Source of the DNA: Dyadobacter sandarakinus
Lineage (GTDB): Bacteria; Bacteroidota; Bacteroidia; Cytophagales; Spirosomataceae
DNA length: 64,000 nt
Assembly (NCBI RefSeq): GCF_016894445.1
Contig: NZ_CP056775.1
Span: 1,366,001-1,430,000 of the forward strand
Reading direction: 5' to 3'
Part shown: in pieces, positions 46,782-55,838 of the stretch
How the letters are laid out: the number at the start of each line of letters is the position of its first letter
Numbering within the stretch: position 1 is the stretch's first letter
Notes under the pieces: model-generated
Told to the model about the DNA's origin: nothing
Seen by the model: only the letters and a program-made list of their open reading frames with translations
The model's database searches: none
Translations under genes and position numbers: made by a program

Positions 46782-48395
46782 TTAAAATGGTGGCTCGGTA
46801 TCCGGACCTTTGTAATCGAAGTTGCTCAGGTCGTTGGCGCGGCTTCTCAGTGTGCCGCCCTGGCCAGAAGGCTTGGTATTACTCTCAAAGGAAGCGATCG
46901 GATTACTTGTGACGATCGGCCGGTCCACCGGATACGGTGCGGGAGTGAACCCGGAGTCGAGGTCTGCAAACTTCGTGTATTTACCGATAAACCGCAGCTG
47001 CACGGTATCCAGGGAGCCTGCACGGTTTTTGGCCACAATCACCTCACCGACGCCGGCCACGGAATTTCCGGCCTCATCTTCGGTAATGCCATAGTATTCA
47101 GGACGGTAAAGAAAGAGAACCATGTCGGCATCCTGCTCAATGGATCCCGATTCCCGTAAATCGGAAAGTTGCGGGCGTTTTTCTCCTCCGCGGGTTTCCA
47201 CGGCCCGGCTCAGCTGGGAAAGCGCGATCACCGGCACGTCCAGTTCCTTTGCCAGGTTTTTCAGCGAGCGCGAGATCATTGCAATCTCCTGCTCACGGTT
47301 ACCCGCTCCTTTGCCGCCGGTATCAGCAGTCATCAGCTGCAGGTAGTCAATCACGATCATCTGTATATCATGCTGCGCTTTCAGACGGCGGCATTTGGCA
47401 CGCAGTTCCAGCACGGAAAGGGCAGGAGTATCGTCAATAAAAATAGGTGCATTGGTAAGCCGGTGAATACGGTGGTGGAGCTGCTCCCACTCATGGGGTG
47501 CCAGGCTTCCTTTCCGGATCTTTTCACTATCGATCTCGGCTTCGGCCGAAATGAGCCGGTTGACGAGCTGTACCGAGGACATTTCGAGGGAAAAAATCGC
47601 GACGGGCATATTGAAGTCGACAGCAGCATTGCGCAGCGACGATACCACAAAAGCTGTTTTACCCATACCCGGCCGCGCCGCGAGGATCATGAGCTCGGTT
47701 TTCTGCCACCCGGAAGTCAGGCGGTCGAGGGCACTGAAGCCCGAGGGTACGCCGGTAAGACCGTCCTTATTATGTTTTTTCTGGTCGAGCTCGGCCAGCG
47801 CCTGGCGCATCAGCGCGCCCATATCGGCGTAGTTTTTCTTGATATTGGACTCAGAGATCTGAAACAGGGAGTGCTCCATTTTATCGAGCAGCCTGAAAAC
47901 ATCCGTCGTATCTTCAAATGCTTCCTTCTGGATCTCTGACGAAATCTTGATCAGCTCGCGCTTGATGTAAGCCTGCGCAATGATGCGTGCATGAAACTCG
48001 ATATTGGCCGCCGAGTTAACGCGCGACGTGAGTTCCATGATGTACGTAGCCCCTCCCACGAGTTCAAGTTCACCGGTACTCCGCAGCTTGGAAGTCACGG
48101 TAAGCATATCAATCGGCTCCGAATCGGCAAAAAGGGTTATGATGGCGGAATAGATCCGGACATGCGCCTCTTTGTAAAAGCTGTCGGGCCGGAGAATGTC
48201 TGCTACGGCAGTCAGCGCATCCTTTTCGATCATCAATGCCCCCAGAATAGCCTCCTCAACGTCCACCGCCTGCGGCGGTAACTTGCTGAACATCTGGTCG
48301 CTTCCAGCCACCTTAGGCGTGAAGGGCTTTCTGGCTGCATTGCCCTGCCGGTTGCCTGTTTTGCCGAAACTGTTGGGTACTTTTTCGTTCTCCAT
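46782..48395 (-). CDS. dnaB: Replicative DNA helicase DnaB
   Basis: This is a 537-residue hexameric replicative helicase. The N-terminal DnaB domain (about 38-140) starts at LPPQAVDVEEAILGALMI. The RecA-like C-terminal domain has Walker A ILAARPGMGKTAFV, then FSLEMSSVQLVNRL and Walker B IQMIVIDYLQLM. The arginine-finger region with SLKNLAKELDVPVIALSQLSR is present. No intein interrupts it, unlike many dnaB genes. The ATG at 48395 is clear and a TAACTTTG box lies 18 bp upstream. It is convergent with rlmD. Confidence 0.97.
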   Translation of the reverse strand: MENEKVPNSFGKTGNRQGNAARKPFTPKVAGSDQMFSKLPPQAVDVEEAILGALMIEKDALTAVADILRPDSFYKEAHVRIYSAIITLFADSEPIDMLTVTSKLRSTGELELVGGATYIMELTSRVNSAANIEFHARIIAQAYIKRELIKISSEIQKEAFEDTTDVFRLLDKMEHSLFQISESNIKKNYADMGALMRQALAELDQKKHNKDGLTGVPSGFSALDRLTSGWQKTELMILAARPGMGKTAFVVSSLRNAAVDFNMPVAIFSLEMSSVQLVNRLISAEAEIDSEKIRKGSLAPHEWEQLHHRIHRLTNAPIFIDDTPALSVLELRAKCRRLKAQHDIQMIVIDYLQLMTADTGGKGAGNREQEIAMISRSLKNLAKELDVPVIALSQLSRAVETRGGEKRPQLSDLRESGSIEQDADMVLFLYRPEYYGITEDEAGNSVAGVGEVIVAKNRAGSLDTVQLRFIGKYTKFADLDSGFTPAPYPVDRPIVTSNPIASFESNTKPSGQGGTLRSRANDLSNFDYKGPDTEPPF

Positions 48396-48412
48396 ATTAA
48401 GACAAAGTTAAG

Positions 48413-48420
48413 CATTGAGC
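48413..48420 (-). promoter_or_regulatory. Putative -7 box of dnaB (TAACTTTG)
   Basis: TAACTTTG on the minus strand matches TAnnTTTG and lies 18 bp upstream of the dnaB ATG, implying a leader of about 10 nt. No -33 box is clear. Confidence 0.45.
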
Positions 48421-48642
48421 ATTGCCGGAAAAGCCGCAGCGGGCCGGAGCGGGCAAATAAATATTTGAGAAATCGGGTGCTTATTTGTGCGTGTCTGATA
48501 ATGAAAGAGTTGCTCAGAAAAATAAAATTTTCTTTGCTGCAATGGATGACCATGCTTGAAATTCTGCGTCTAAGCTTAGCGGAATGTTGGTTATTATTAC
48601 TAAATTTTACAGGAAATAGACAATCACTAAACTTTAATTCAT

Positions 48643-49590
48643 TTGCTGGAAAAAATCATCACCCTCGAAGACGTTTCAATGGTCGATTTTCTGGGTATTC
48701 ACAATTCCAATATCAAAGAGGTTGCCGCCGCTTTTCCTGAGAGTAAGATTGTGTCGCGCGGAAATGAGATCCGCATTCAGGGCACTGCCCCGGAGATCAT
48801 CAGGATTACGGACGTAATGGATTCACTGCTTGCACATTATCAGAAATACGGAAAGATCACCAACGACAATGTAAAAGGGTATCTCAACGGAGTTTCCAAG
48901 ACCCCGGTTTCACACGGAGAAGATGACGACGATGTCATCATATACGGCAACAAAGGTCTGGTTGTCAAGGCCAAGACGGCAAATCAGAAGTTGCTTGTAG
49001 AGCAGGCTGCGCGCCACGACCTGGTATTCGCAGTGGGACCGGCTGGTACCGGAAAAACGTACACCGCTGTTGCGATAGCCGTACGGGCACTTAAAAATAA
49101 GGAGGTTAAAAAGATCATCATCACCCGTCCCGCGGTGGAAGCAGGTGAAAACCTGGGCTTTCTGCCGGGTGATCTCAAGGAAAAAATTGATCCCTATCTG
49201 CGGCCCATCTACGATGCGCTGGATGATATGGTAGCCCCCGAAAAGTTAAAATTGTACCTGGAAAGCCGCGTCATCGAAATTGCGCCGCTGGCTTACATGC
49301 GGGGCCGGACGCTCAATAATGCCTTTATCCTGCTGGACGAAGCACAAAACACGACGCCCATGCAGATGAAGATGTTCCTCACGCGGATGGGACCGAGTTC
49401 CAAAGCGATTATTACAGGGGATAAATCACAGATTGACCTGCCCAAAAACCTTAAATCGGGGCTGATTGATTCGCTTACTGTTTTAAAAGGAATAAAAGGA
49501 ATCAGCTTCGTGGAGCTTGACGGCTCTGATGTGGTACGTCACCGCCTGGTTAAGGAAATACTGGCAGCTTATGAAAAATCCGAAAATTAG
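48643..49590 (+). CDS. phoH: PhoH-family ATPase
   Basis: This is a 315-residue cytoplasmic PhoH-like P-loop ATPase. The N-terminal KH-like segment (about 1-100, with FLGIHNSNIKEVAAAFPESK) precedes the ATPase core with Walker A VGPAGTGKTYTAVAIAV, IIITRPAVEAGENLGFLPGD and Walker B NAFILLDEAQNTTPMQMKM. Related proteins act in RNA metabolism. The start seems to be a TTG at 48643 (MLEKIITLEDV), because the next Met falls inside the conserved N-terminus. Its last 20 bases overlap the start of the M43 protease gene. Confidence 0.92.
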   Translation: MLEKIITLEDVSMVDFLGIHNSNIKEVAAAFPESKIVSRGNEIRIQGTAPEIIRITDVMDSLLAHYQKYGKITNDNVKGYLNGVSKTPVSHGEDDDDVIIYGNKGLVVKAKTANQKLLVEQAARHDLVFAVGPAGTGKTYTAVAIAVRALKNKEVKKIIITRPAVEAGENLGFLPGDLKEKIDPYLRPIYDALDDMVAPEKLKLYLESRVIEIAPLAYMRGRTLNNAFILLDEAQNTTPMQMKMFLTRMGPSSKAIITGDKSQIDLPKNLKSGLIDSLTVLKGIKGISFVELDGSDVVRHRLVKEILAAYEKSEN

Positions 49591-50860
49591 GCTGCTACTG
49601 GCCTGTCTGATGTTGTATGGCATCCTGCCTGCGGTTACCGCACAGGATGCCGACACTTTACTGAAACGATGTGCAAGCGTGGAAACGGACGCTGCCAACC
49701 TGGCGCGCATTCCTTCATTGCAGCAAGTCAGGACCACTTCTGAGGCGGCTATTCAGGATTACATCCGTGCCAACCGCTCACAGCTGAGGACGGCGGCTGA
49801 CGAAATCATTACGATTCCGGTCGTTGTGCATGTGGTTCACAATCAGTTGAATAACAAAGTCGGGGGAGTCGGAAACAGTAATATTTCTGATGGGCAGATA
49901 CAAAGCCAGATCGATGTGCTCAATGAGGATTATGGCAATATGTCGGGCTACAAAGGCTTTTATACCGATTCTTTGGGCGTGGATACCGGGATACGATTTA
50001 AGCTTGTGACCATCGTACGTACTTACAATGAACAGGCACAATTTAATCCCATTACAGAAGCGGATGATGTAGCTGAAATCTCGCCTGCGTGGTTTACCAA
50101 CCGCTACCTGAATATTTGGGTGACCCGGCTGGCAGACCGGTACCTGGGTACTTCGCAATTTCCGGTGGTAACGGATATTACAACCCGTACACAGGGACTC
50201 ATGACCACTGAGGCAGAAGAACAGGCGGCCCTCACGGACGGCGTACTGATCGACTTCAGGTACTTCGGGCGTAACTCGCCTGCAATTACTACTAGTCTGT
50301 ACAACCTGGGACGTACGACTACCCATGAAGTAGGGCATTGGCTGGGGCTGATCCACATCTGGGGCGACCAGAACTGCGGCACCGACTATTGCGAGGACAC
50401 ACCTACAGCATTTACAAAAAACGAAACTACCGATACCAGTTGCGAACCGGTGTTTTCACAATGCAGAGGCCGTGTGACGCGGAACATGATCGAAAATTAC
50501 ATGGACTATTCGCCCGACGGTTGTATGAGCGTGTTTACCAACGACCAGAAAGAGCGGATCCATGCAGTGCTCGCACTCAGCCCGAGAAGGGCAAAAATGG
50601 TAGAGTTTTCACGCATTACGACGGAAAATGTAGTGGTTGAGCTTTTCCCGAATCCGGTGCATGAGTACCTCACTTCCAATGTATTTACGCCGGGATATGA
50701 GCCATTTACAGTAAGTATTTATAACCAGAAAGGACAGAAAGTCGCCAGCGACGTCGTAAACAGGACGTACGTCAATGTCAGGAATTTTCCAGCCGGGGTT
50801 TATTTTTATAAAGTAACATCGGGGAACCAAACTGTGACAAAGCGATTTGTGGTCCAGTAA
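49571..50860 (+). CDS. Secreted M43-family (cytophagalysin/pappalysin-like) zinc metalloprotease with T9SS type A sorting domain
   Basis: This is an exported metalloprotease of about 429 residues. A signal peptide (MKNPKIRLLLACLMLYGILP) precedes a propeptide-like region. The catalytic domain has the zinc site HEVGHWLGLIH (first His about 252) and a Met-turn region NYMDYSPDGCMSVF. The C-terminal 75 residues form a T9SS type A sorting domain (ELFPNPVHEYLTS, VSIYNQKGQKV, PAGVYFYKV). It should be released or surface-attached via type IX secretion. I choose the ATG at 49571, which overlaps the phoH end by 20 bp. comEC follows after 9 bp. Confidence 0.93.
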   Translation: MKNPKIRLLLACLMLYGILPAVTAQDADTLLKRCASVETDAANLARIPSLQQVRTTSEAAIQDYIRANRSQLRTAADEIITIPVVVHVVHNQLNNKVGGVGNSNISDGQIQSQIDVLNEDYGNMSGYKGFYTDSLGVDTGIRFKLVTIVRTYNEQAQFNPITEADDVAEISPAWFTNRYLNIWVTRLADRYLGTSQFPVVTDITTRTQGLMTTEAEEQAALTDGVLIDFRYFGRNSPAITTSLYNLGRTTTHEVGHWLGLIHIWGDQNCGTDYCEDTPTAFTKNETTDTSCEPVFSQCRGRVTRNMIENYMDYSPDGCMSVFTNDQKERIHAVLALSPRRAKMVEFSRITTENVVVELFPNPVHEYLTSNVFTPGYEPFTVSIYNQKGQKVASDVVNRTYVNVRNFPAGVYFYKVTSGNQTVTKRFVVQ

Positions 50861-50869
50861 GCCACACAC

Positions 50870-52666
50870 ATGCTATCACGCACACCATTCGTTAGTATTG
50901 CCATTCTATTTATGGTCGGCGTCGTCATCGCCGGCATTGTCCCTGCACATGCTGGTACCATACTGGTACTTGCTGCTGTATTGACGTGCCTTCCGGCCTT
51001 CTGCTTCATCTTTCTTGCAAAACGTGCAATGCCAGCTTTCGGCCTGGCCTTTGCCCTGTTTGTTTTATGTACCGGTACAATCCGTAAACTTCTGACGGAC
51101 AGTTACCTCAATGAGCAGGAAACCAGGCTGGCGCTTACCCAATATGATGCCTACCTTGCACGTGTCGAATCATTGCCCGAAAAGCGGGCGCAGTCGGTTC
51201 GTGTGGAGGCTACCGTTCACAGGATCGGGCGTGAGGGCCGCTGGTCGGATGTGTCTTTCAAAACATTACTTTCCTTTCCCAAAGATCCGGCTGACGTACC
51301 CGCACCAGGCACCAGCCTGCTCATTCATGGAAAGCTTACAAAGCCGCCTGCCTCGACCGAGTACTGGCAATTTGACTATCGCAGGTACCTGAAAAACAAG
51401 GGTATCTTCGTCACCGGCAGGCTTCGCCAGGGAAGCTATACAGCCGTGAGTACCGGCACGGATGAAAATCCGTGGAGTACGGGAGCCTCGGCCTGGGCAG
51501 ATGGTGTTTTCCGAAATCACATTCCCGACGGGGCTACTTACGGTCTGGTTAAAGCCATGCTGCTGGGACGGCGTGATGACCTGGGTGCAGAGCTTGTTAA
51601 AGATTATACGGTCTCGGGCGCTGTGCACATCCTGTCAGTATCCGGCATGCATGTGGCCATCATCTTTCTGGTAGCCGGGTACCTGCTGGGTTGGCTGAAA
51701 AGACTTCCGCACGGGCGTATTCTGTTCCTTGCGGTCACTACTGCTCTGCTTGTATTTTATGCCATGGTCACGGGATTGCCGCCCTCGGTGCAGCGGGCAA
51801 CTCTGATGTGCATCGTTTTTGCAGCAGCAGAGGTATTCGGGAGAAAAAACGAGCCCATGAATACGCTCGGACTATCCGCTCTGCTGGTGTTGCTGTGGAA
51901 TCCTGCTGCCATTTACGATGTGGGTTTTCAGCTGTCTTACCTTGCGATGTCGGGTATTTTTCTGTTTTACAAACCCATTGAACACCTTTTTACTTTTGAG
52001 AACCGCATTGTTCACTATGCCTGGCAGGTAACTGCATTGTCATTTGCTGCACAGCTCACTACATTTCCGCTCAGCCTTTACTATTTTCACCAGTTTCCCA
52101 CCTACTTCTGGCTTGCAAATCCATTTGTGATCTTTTTTACAAACATCCTCTTACCTGCTGCGCTTGTCTTATTGATCGTCAGCGTTGTACCACTTGCTCC
52201 CCTGCATTGGGTAGTGTCGCAGGTGGTGCTCTGGTCCGGGAAGCTTGCCAATTATGCCGTGGCTGTACCTGGCATGTTACCCGAAAATCTCATCAGCAAC
52301 CTGAACCTGAATGCATGGGAGGTCATTTTGTTGTTTGCGATGTTGCTGCTTGTCTGGCTTGCCATCGAGCACAGGAATTACAACTTCCTGAAATGCGGGT
52401 TTGCTCTTGCGGCGGTTTTTGCAAGTTGTGCCATAGGCCATAGTACATGGCTGTACCTGCAATCCGGGTGGAAGGTACATGCGGTGCCCGGCCACGCAGT
52501 TGTCAGTCTGAAAACAGGAAGTGCATTGTACTTTGCAGCGGATCCGGCTTTTTTTTCAGATACCAGCGCGTACCAATATCACGTGCAGAACTATGAGACG
52601 GTATGCGAGATCCATTCGAAAACATTCCTGACGCCAACGCTTACTGAACCGCATACACTGCATTGA
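50870..52666 (+). CDS. comEC: ComEC/Rec2-family DNA-uptake membrane protein
   Basis: This is a 598-residue polytopic inner-membrane protein. The N-terminal membrane segments and DUF4131-like OB-type region (about 1-200) precede the Competence domain (about 225-500) with the hallmark SGAVHILSVSGMHVAII and VTGLPPSVQRATLMCIVF. It lacks the C-terminal metallo-beta-lactamase domain of longer homologues, which is common in this phylum. It would form the channel for single-stranded DNA in transformation. It follows the M43 gene by 9 bp, and its 3' end overlaps the convergent DUF922 gene by 26 bp. Confidence 0.93.
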   Translation: MLSRTPFVSIAILFMVGVVIAGIVPAHAGTILVLAAVLTCLPAFCFIFLAKRAMPAFGLAFALFVLCTGTIRKLLTDSYLNEQETRLALTQYDAYLARVESLPEKRAQSVRVEATVHRIGREGRWSDVSFKTLLSFPKDPADVPAPGTSLLIHGKLTKPPASTEYWQFDYRRYLKNKGIFVTGRLRQGSYTAVSTGTDENPWSTGASAWADGVFRNHIPDGATYGLVKAMLLGRRDDLGAELVKDYTVSGAVHILSVSGMHVAIIFLVAGYLLGWLKRLPHGRILFLAVTTALLVFYAMVTGLPPSVQRATLMCIVFAAAEVFGRKNEPMNTLGLSALLVLLWNPAAIYDVGFQLSYLAMSGIFLFYKPIEHLFTFENRIVHYAWQVTALSFAAQLTTFPLSLYYFHQFPTYFWLANPFVIFFTNILLPAALVLLIVSVVPLAPLHWVVSQVVLWSGKLANYAVAVPGMLPENLISNLNLNAWEVILLFAMLLLVWLAIEHRNYNFLKCGFALAAVFASCAIGHSTWLYLQSGWKVHAVPGHAVVSLKTGSALYFAADPAFFSDTSAYQYHVQNYETVCEIHSKTFLTPTLTEPHTLH

Positions 52667-53756
52667 TCTCGGCGGCAACCTTCTGGCCCCATGCAGCCTG
52701 TGCAGCACCATTGAGGCCATGACCGGTTTCTCCGTCATAATTTTCCTGCTCGCGGTTCATTTCCCGGAACGATTCGAGAAACTGGTACTGGATTTCACTG
52801 TCGAAATCTTCAATGGTAAGATCAGCTTTGCGAAGCCGTTCCTTAAACTTTTCCACGACCAGCCGCGTGATGTCGAAATGAATTTGCTCATGGCGGAGGG
52901 TACTGGCAGTACGCGCTTCGGGCCTGCCCCAGGACATACTTTTGACCATGAAAGTCTTTAAGCCGATCTCAACAACAAGGTCATCGTTTTTGGGATAGGA
53001 GCGTCCCTCGTAGCCGAAGCTGGTAAATACTGCTGCCGCGTACCGGCTTCCCGGTTTTCCGGTCCGTACTTTGAAGTCGTCCCAGATCAGTGGACGCTTG
53101 GGCGAGTAAAAGACGGTATCTTCACTGGGAGAGGCTGTGATTTCCTTGAAAACCAGCTGTAAGCTTCTGGCAAGTGCCGGGTTTTTCCCTGCATTGTTGG
53201 TCATCCACTTCTGAAAGCTGTCCAGTGCCTGATCAAGCATCTGCTTCATAAGCTTCTCGTACTCAAAATCTTTTTCAGGTCGCGTGTAGCTCGCGGAGGT
53301 CTGGTAGCTGGTAAGCTCCACAGGCTGCATATTGCGGTACCACCGGAATGATAAGCTGACCTTCATATCGCCCGTCACCTTATTGGGACCTACTTTTTTC
53401 TCGTTAACAGACAGCTCTTTAATGGTAACGTAAAGCGGCAGGTAGGTCTGTTCTTTTTTGGGTGCAGCAAACGTCCAGTAAGCAAATAATTCCCGGTCAG
53501 CCTTGCCGGGCAGTACGGCAGGTACTTCTTTTCCCAGGGCGATGATTTTCCCGATCCCGCTACCCGGAATAAGCCTTTTGTCTTCCACCTCCTGGACAAA
53601 GAATTTATAGTTTTTGAGCAGGGCAGGAGTAGATTTTGTAAGATGTATAACCAATTTTTCCTGCTGCGCATGCACCAGTACCGATATGTGAGTCAGAATT
53701 AACGCGAGCAGGATACTTTTCTTCCCCACACTCCCTTTGTTGAATCCAGCAGCCAT
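52641..53756 (-). CDS. DUF922-type predicted secreted zinc protease
   Basis: This is a 371-residue exported protein with a signal peptide (SILLALILTHISVLVHA). The N-terminal half (about 30-195) is of unknown fold. The C-terminal half resembles the DUF922 predicted zinc-protease family: LIWDDFKVRTGKPG, the HEQIHFD zinc motif (His289 and His293), and the late YDGETGHGLNGAAQAAWG motif. Proteolysis is predicted, not shown. The start at 53756 has an alternative Met near the hydrophobic core. The gene overlaps comEC by 26 bp at the 3' end. Confidence 0.85.
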   Translation of the reverse strand: MAAGFNKGSVGKKSILLALILTHISVLVHAQQEKLVIHLTKSTPALLKNYKFFVQEVEDKRLIPGSGIGKIIALGKEVPAVLPGKADRELFAYWTFAAPKKEQTYLPLYVTIKELSVNEKKVGPNKVTGDMKVSLSFRWYRNMQPVELTSYQTSASYTRPEKDFEYEKLMKQMLDQALDSFQKWMTNNAGKNPALARSLQLVFKEITASPSEDTVFYSPKRPLIWDDFKVRTGKPGSRYAAAVFTSFGYEGRSYPKNDDLVVEIGLKTFMVKSMSWGRPEARTASTLRHEQIHFDITRLVVEKFKERLRKADLTIEDFDSEIQYQFLESFREMNREQENYDGETGHGLNGAAQAAWGQKVAAEINAVYAVQ

Positions 53757-53792
53757 TTATATAAGTTTGTATAAAATCGGATTAAAAGAAAA

Positions 53793-54287
53793 ATGACGTT
53801 ACTTACAACGAACACAAGGCCTGAATTTGATGAGATCTTCATGGATTTAGCAAAAAATCTGGCCAAGCGTTCCCATTGCATCAAGGCGCAGGTAGGAGCG
53901 GTACTGACCAAGGATACCCGGATTATTTCAATAGGGTATAATGGTCCGCCGGCAGGTACCCACAATTGTGATGAAGAATTTCCTGAAACAGGCTGTCCGC
54001 GGGATGCAAAGGGAAGCTGCTCGCTGGCATTGCATGCTGAGCAGAACGCAATCCTTTTTGCTGTAAAAAATGGTTCCAACATCGAGGGCTCGACATTGTT
54101 TGTGACCCTTGCACCCTGCATTTCATGCGCAAGGGTGATTTATACCATGAAGATCAAAAAGGTAATCTTCCTGAAATCATACGCCGCTTACAAAGGAATC
54201 GCCGTAGAAGAAGGAGTAGAGTTCCTGAGGCGTTTTGGGGTGGAGGTGGAGAAGTATGAGGGGAGCGAGGGAGTTTTGAGTGAGTGA
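53793..54287 (+). CDS. dCMP deaminase (cytidine/deoxycytidylate deaminase family)
   Basis: This is a 164-residue zinc-dependent deaminase of the deoxycytidylate deaminase type. The zinc site is LHAEQNAIL with APCISCARVI, plus the additional Cys/His-bearing THNCDEEFPETGCPRD insertion typical of dCMP deaminases and ComEB-like proteins. The reaction is dCMP to dUMP for thymidylate supply. The final residues (GSEGVLSE) and the TGA stop come from the adjoining GAGT repeat. It is convergent with slyD, with repeats in between, and divergent from the DUF922 gene. Confidence 0.93.
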   Translation: MTLLTTNTRPEFDEIFMDLAKNLAKRSHCIKAQVGAVLTKDTRIISIGYNGPPAGTHNCDEEFPETGCPRDAKGSCSLALHAEQNAILFAVKNGSNIEGSTLFVTLAPCISCARVIYTMKIKKVIFLKSYAAYKGIAVEEGVEFLRRFGVEVEKYEGSEGVLSE

Positions 54288-54355
54288 GTTAGTGAGTGAG
54301 CGAGTATGGGAATTTTGAGTGAGTGAATTAGCGAATTAGCGAGTGAGTGAATGTT
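54276..54355 (+). repeat. GAGT/GAAT tetramer repeat at the 3' end of the dCMP deaminase gene
   Basis: Near-tandem GAGT, GAAT and TAGT tetramers begin in the last codons of the deaminase gene, supply its stop, and run about 70 bp beyond. TGA appears in all three frames. Confidence 0.88.
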
Positions 54356-54432
54356 GATCTGTAACACTTTAACAAACGTCTTCGTATTTACTTCAATGCT
54401 AATCTAGCATCTCCGAAGTTTTACAAGCCACC

Positions 54433-54556
54433 TACTCACTCACTCACTCAGAACTCACTCAATCAAAACTAAAACAATTCACTCACTCAAAACTCACTCA
54501 CTCAAAACTAAATCAATTCACTCACTCACTCACTCACTCACTCACTAATTCAAAAC
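54433..54556 (-). repeat. CACT/CAAT tetramer repeat at the 3' end of slyD
   Basis: CACT-rich tetramers, interrupted by CAAAACTAAA-type words, run up to the slyD stop. In the slyD sense this is GAGT-type repeat, so it is the mirror image of the block at 54276-54355 and could pair with it. Confidence 0.88.
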
Positions 54557-54562
54557 TTACTT

Positions 54563-55075
54563 TTAATGATGATGCCCGCCCTGTCCGTGAACATGGCCGT
54601 GGCTGATTTCTTCGTCAGTAGCGGGGCGGATGGAGATGATTTTTCCTTCAAAATGCATTTCCTTGCCGGCGAGCGGGTGGTTAAAGTTCATAATGACCAC
54701 GTCATCCCGTATTTCCACAACCTGTCCGTGCATACGCTCGCCTTCTTCATTGGTCATGGGAATGATGTTACCGATTTTCAGAAGATCTTCCTGGTCGACG
54801 CCTTCCATCTGGAATACCTCTCTCGGAAGGTCAACAATGGCTTCCTCGTCGTACTCGCCGTAGCCGTCTTCCGGGGTAACCGTGAAGTCGAATGTATCAC
54901 CAGCTACAAGGCCTTCGATCTGATTTTCAAAACCTTCCGGCAATCCGCTGATTCCGTGAATGAAGTACATGGGATCGTCTTCGTTCACCACTTCTACAAC
55001 GTCGATTTCACCTTCAGAGTCGGGAATGCTGAGGCTGTATGTTAACGCGATCACGTTATTTTTTTCGACTTTCAT
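54563..55075 (-). CDS. slyD: FKBP-type peptidyl-prolyl isomerase, SlyD-like
   Basis: This is a 170-residue cytoplasmic isomerase/chaperone. The FKBP half has MYFIHGISGLPEGFENQIEGL and DTFDFTVTPEDGYGEYDEEAIV; the inserted flap domain spans about 65-130; the core closes with VVIMNFNHPLAGKEMHFEGKI. A His-rich tail (HGHVHGQGGHHH) suggests nickel or other metal binding, as in E. coli SlyD. The ATG at 55075 is clear. It is convergent with the dCMP deaminase gene across mirror-image repeats, and divergent from the AcpH-like gene. Confidence 0.94.
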   Translation of the reverse strand: MKVEKNNVIALTYSLSIPDSEGEIDVVEVVNEDDPMYFIHGISGLPEGFENQIEGLVAGDTFDFTVTPEDGYGEYDEEAIVDLPREVFQMEGVDQEDLLKIGNIIPMTNEEGERMHGQVVEIRDDVVIMNFNHPLAGKEMHFEGKIISIRPATDEEISHGHVHGQGGHHH

Positions 55076-55136
55076 TTTTTTAGATTGTTAAGGTAATAGT
55101 TGTTCTGCAATTCTTGTTCCATAGGTGCATGCTGCA

Positions 55137-55144
55137 CAAACGTA
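55137..55144 (-). promoter_or_regulatory. Putative -7 box of slyD (TACGTTTG)
   Basis: TACGTTTG on the minus strand matches TAnnTTTG, 62 bp upstream of the slyD ATG. The nearest -33-like TTTG (55160-55163) is only 15 bp away instead of about 20, so the promoter is tentative. Confidence 0.35.
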
Positions 55145-55172
55145 CAGCTAATTTTCGCACAAAGTCATTTTT

Positions 55173-55790
55173 ATGAATTTTTTAGCACACATTTTGCTGT
55201 CGGGCGAAAAGCCCGGTGTGATCATGGGAAACTACGTAGGCGACTTCGTCAAAGGGCGTCTTACGGAAGAGAAAACAGCACTTTGGAACCCTGATTTTGT
55301 GCTTGGTTTAAAACTGCACCGGTTTATTGATTTTTATACAGACAAACATGAGATCGTACAGGAAGCAGTAGATGTGGCGTCGCTAGCGCTCGGCCGTCTG
55401 GCGGGCATTGCCGTTGATATTTACTTCGACTACTTTCTGGCACGTTACTTCGCGCGTTTTCGTGAAGAGTCGCTGGCCGCTTATACCCATGGGAAATATG
55501 CGCTTATTGAAGAAAATGAACACCTTGTACCACCGGGTATGGTTCCCATGGTGCGCTCCATGATCAGACAGGACTGGCTGACCGGCTATGCCACGCTCGA
55601 AGGCATTGACCTTACATTTAGCAGACTCTCGCGCCGGGCGGAGTTTCTGGCGCCGGTAGCCGGGGCAATGCACGAGCTGCGTGCGCATGAGGAATACTAC
55701 TGCGAAAAGTTTTTTGCGTTTTTTCCCGATCTGCAAAACGCATCGGCTGAGTTTCGCCTTCAGGGACAAAATCAGGCGCTGCACGGATAG
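55173..55790 (+). CDS. acpH: Acyl carrier protein phosphodiesterase (AcpH/DUF479 family)
   Basis: This is a 205-residue cytoplasmic protein of the ACP phosphodiesterase family, which removes the phosphopantetheine arm from holo-ACP. The start NFLAHILLSGEKPGVIMGNYVGDFVKGR and LGLKLHRFIDFYTDKHE carry the conserved Asp and His residues of this HD-like family. IAVDIYFDYFLARYF fits the expected metal-binding helix. The symbol is by family resemblance. The gene is followed 48 bp later by holA, which has a possible promoter box of its own. Confidence 0.88.
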   Translation: MNFLAHILLSGEKPGVIMGNYVGDFVKGRLTEEKTALWNPDFVLGLKLHRFIDFYTDKHEIVQEAVDVASLALGRLAGIAVDIYFDYFLARYFARFREESLAAYTHGKYALIEENEHLVPPGMVPMVRSMIRQDWLTGYATLEGIDLTFSRLSRRAEFLAPVAGAMHELRAHEEYYCEKFFAFFPDLQNASAEFRLQGQNQALHG

Positions 55791-55814
55791 CAGGTCGTCG
55801 AAAGCATTAATGTT

Positions 55815-55822
55815 TACCTTTG
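55815..55822 (+). promoter_or_regulatory. Putative -7 box of holA (TACCTTTG)
   Basis: TACCTTTG matches TAnnTTTG and lies 16 bp upstream of the holA ATG, in the 48-bp gap after the AcpH-like gene. The -33 position does not match. Confidence 0.4.
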
Positions 55823-55838
55823 TCCAAAATCCGAGTAC

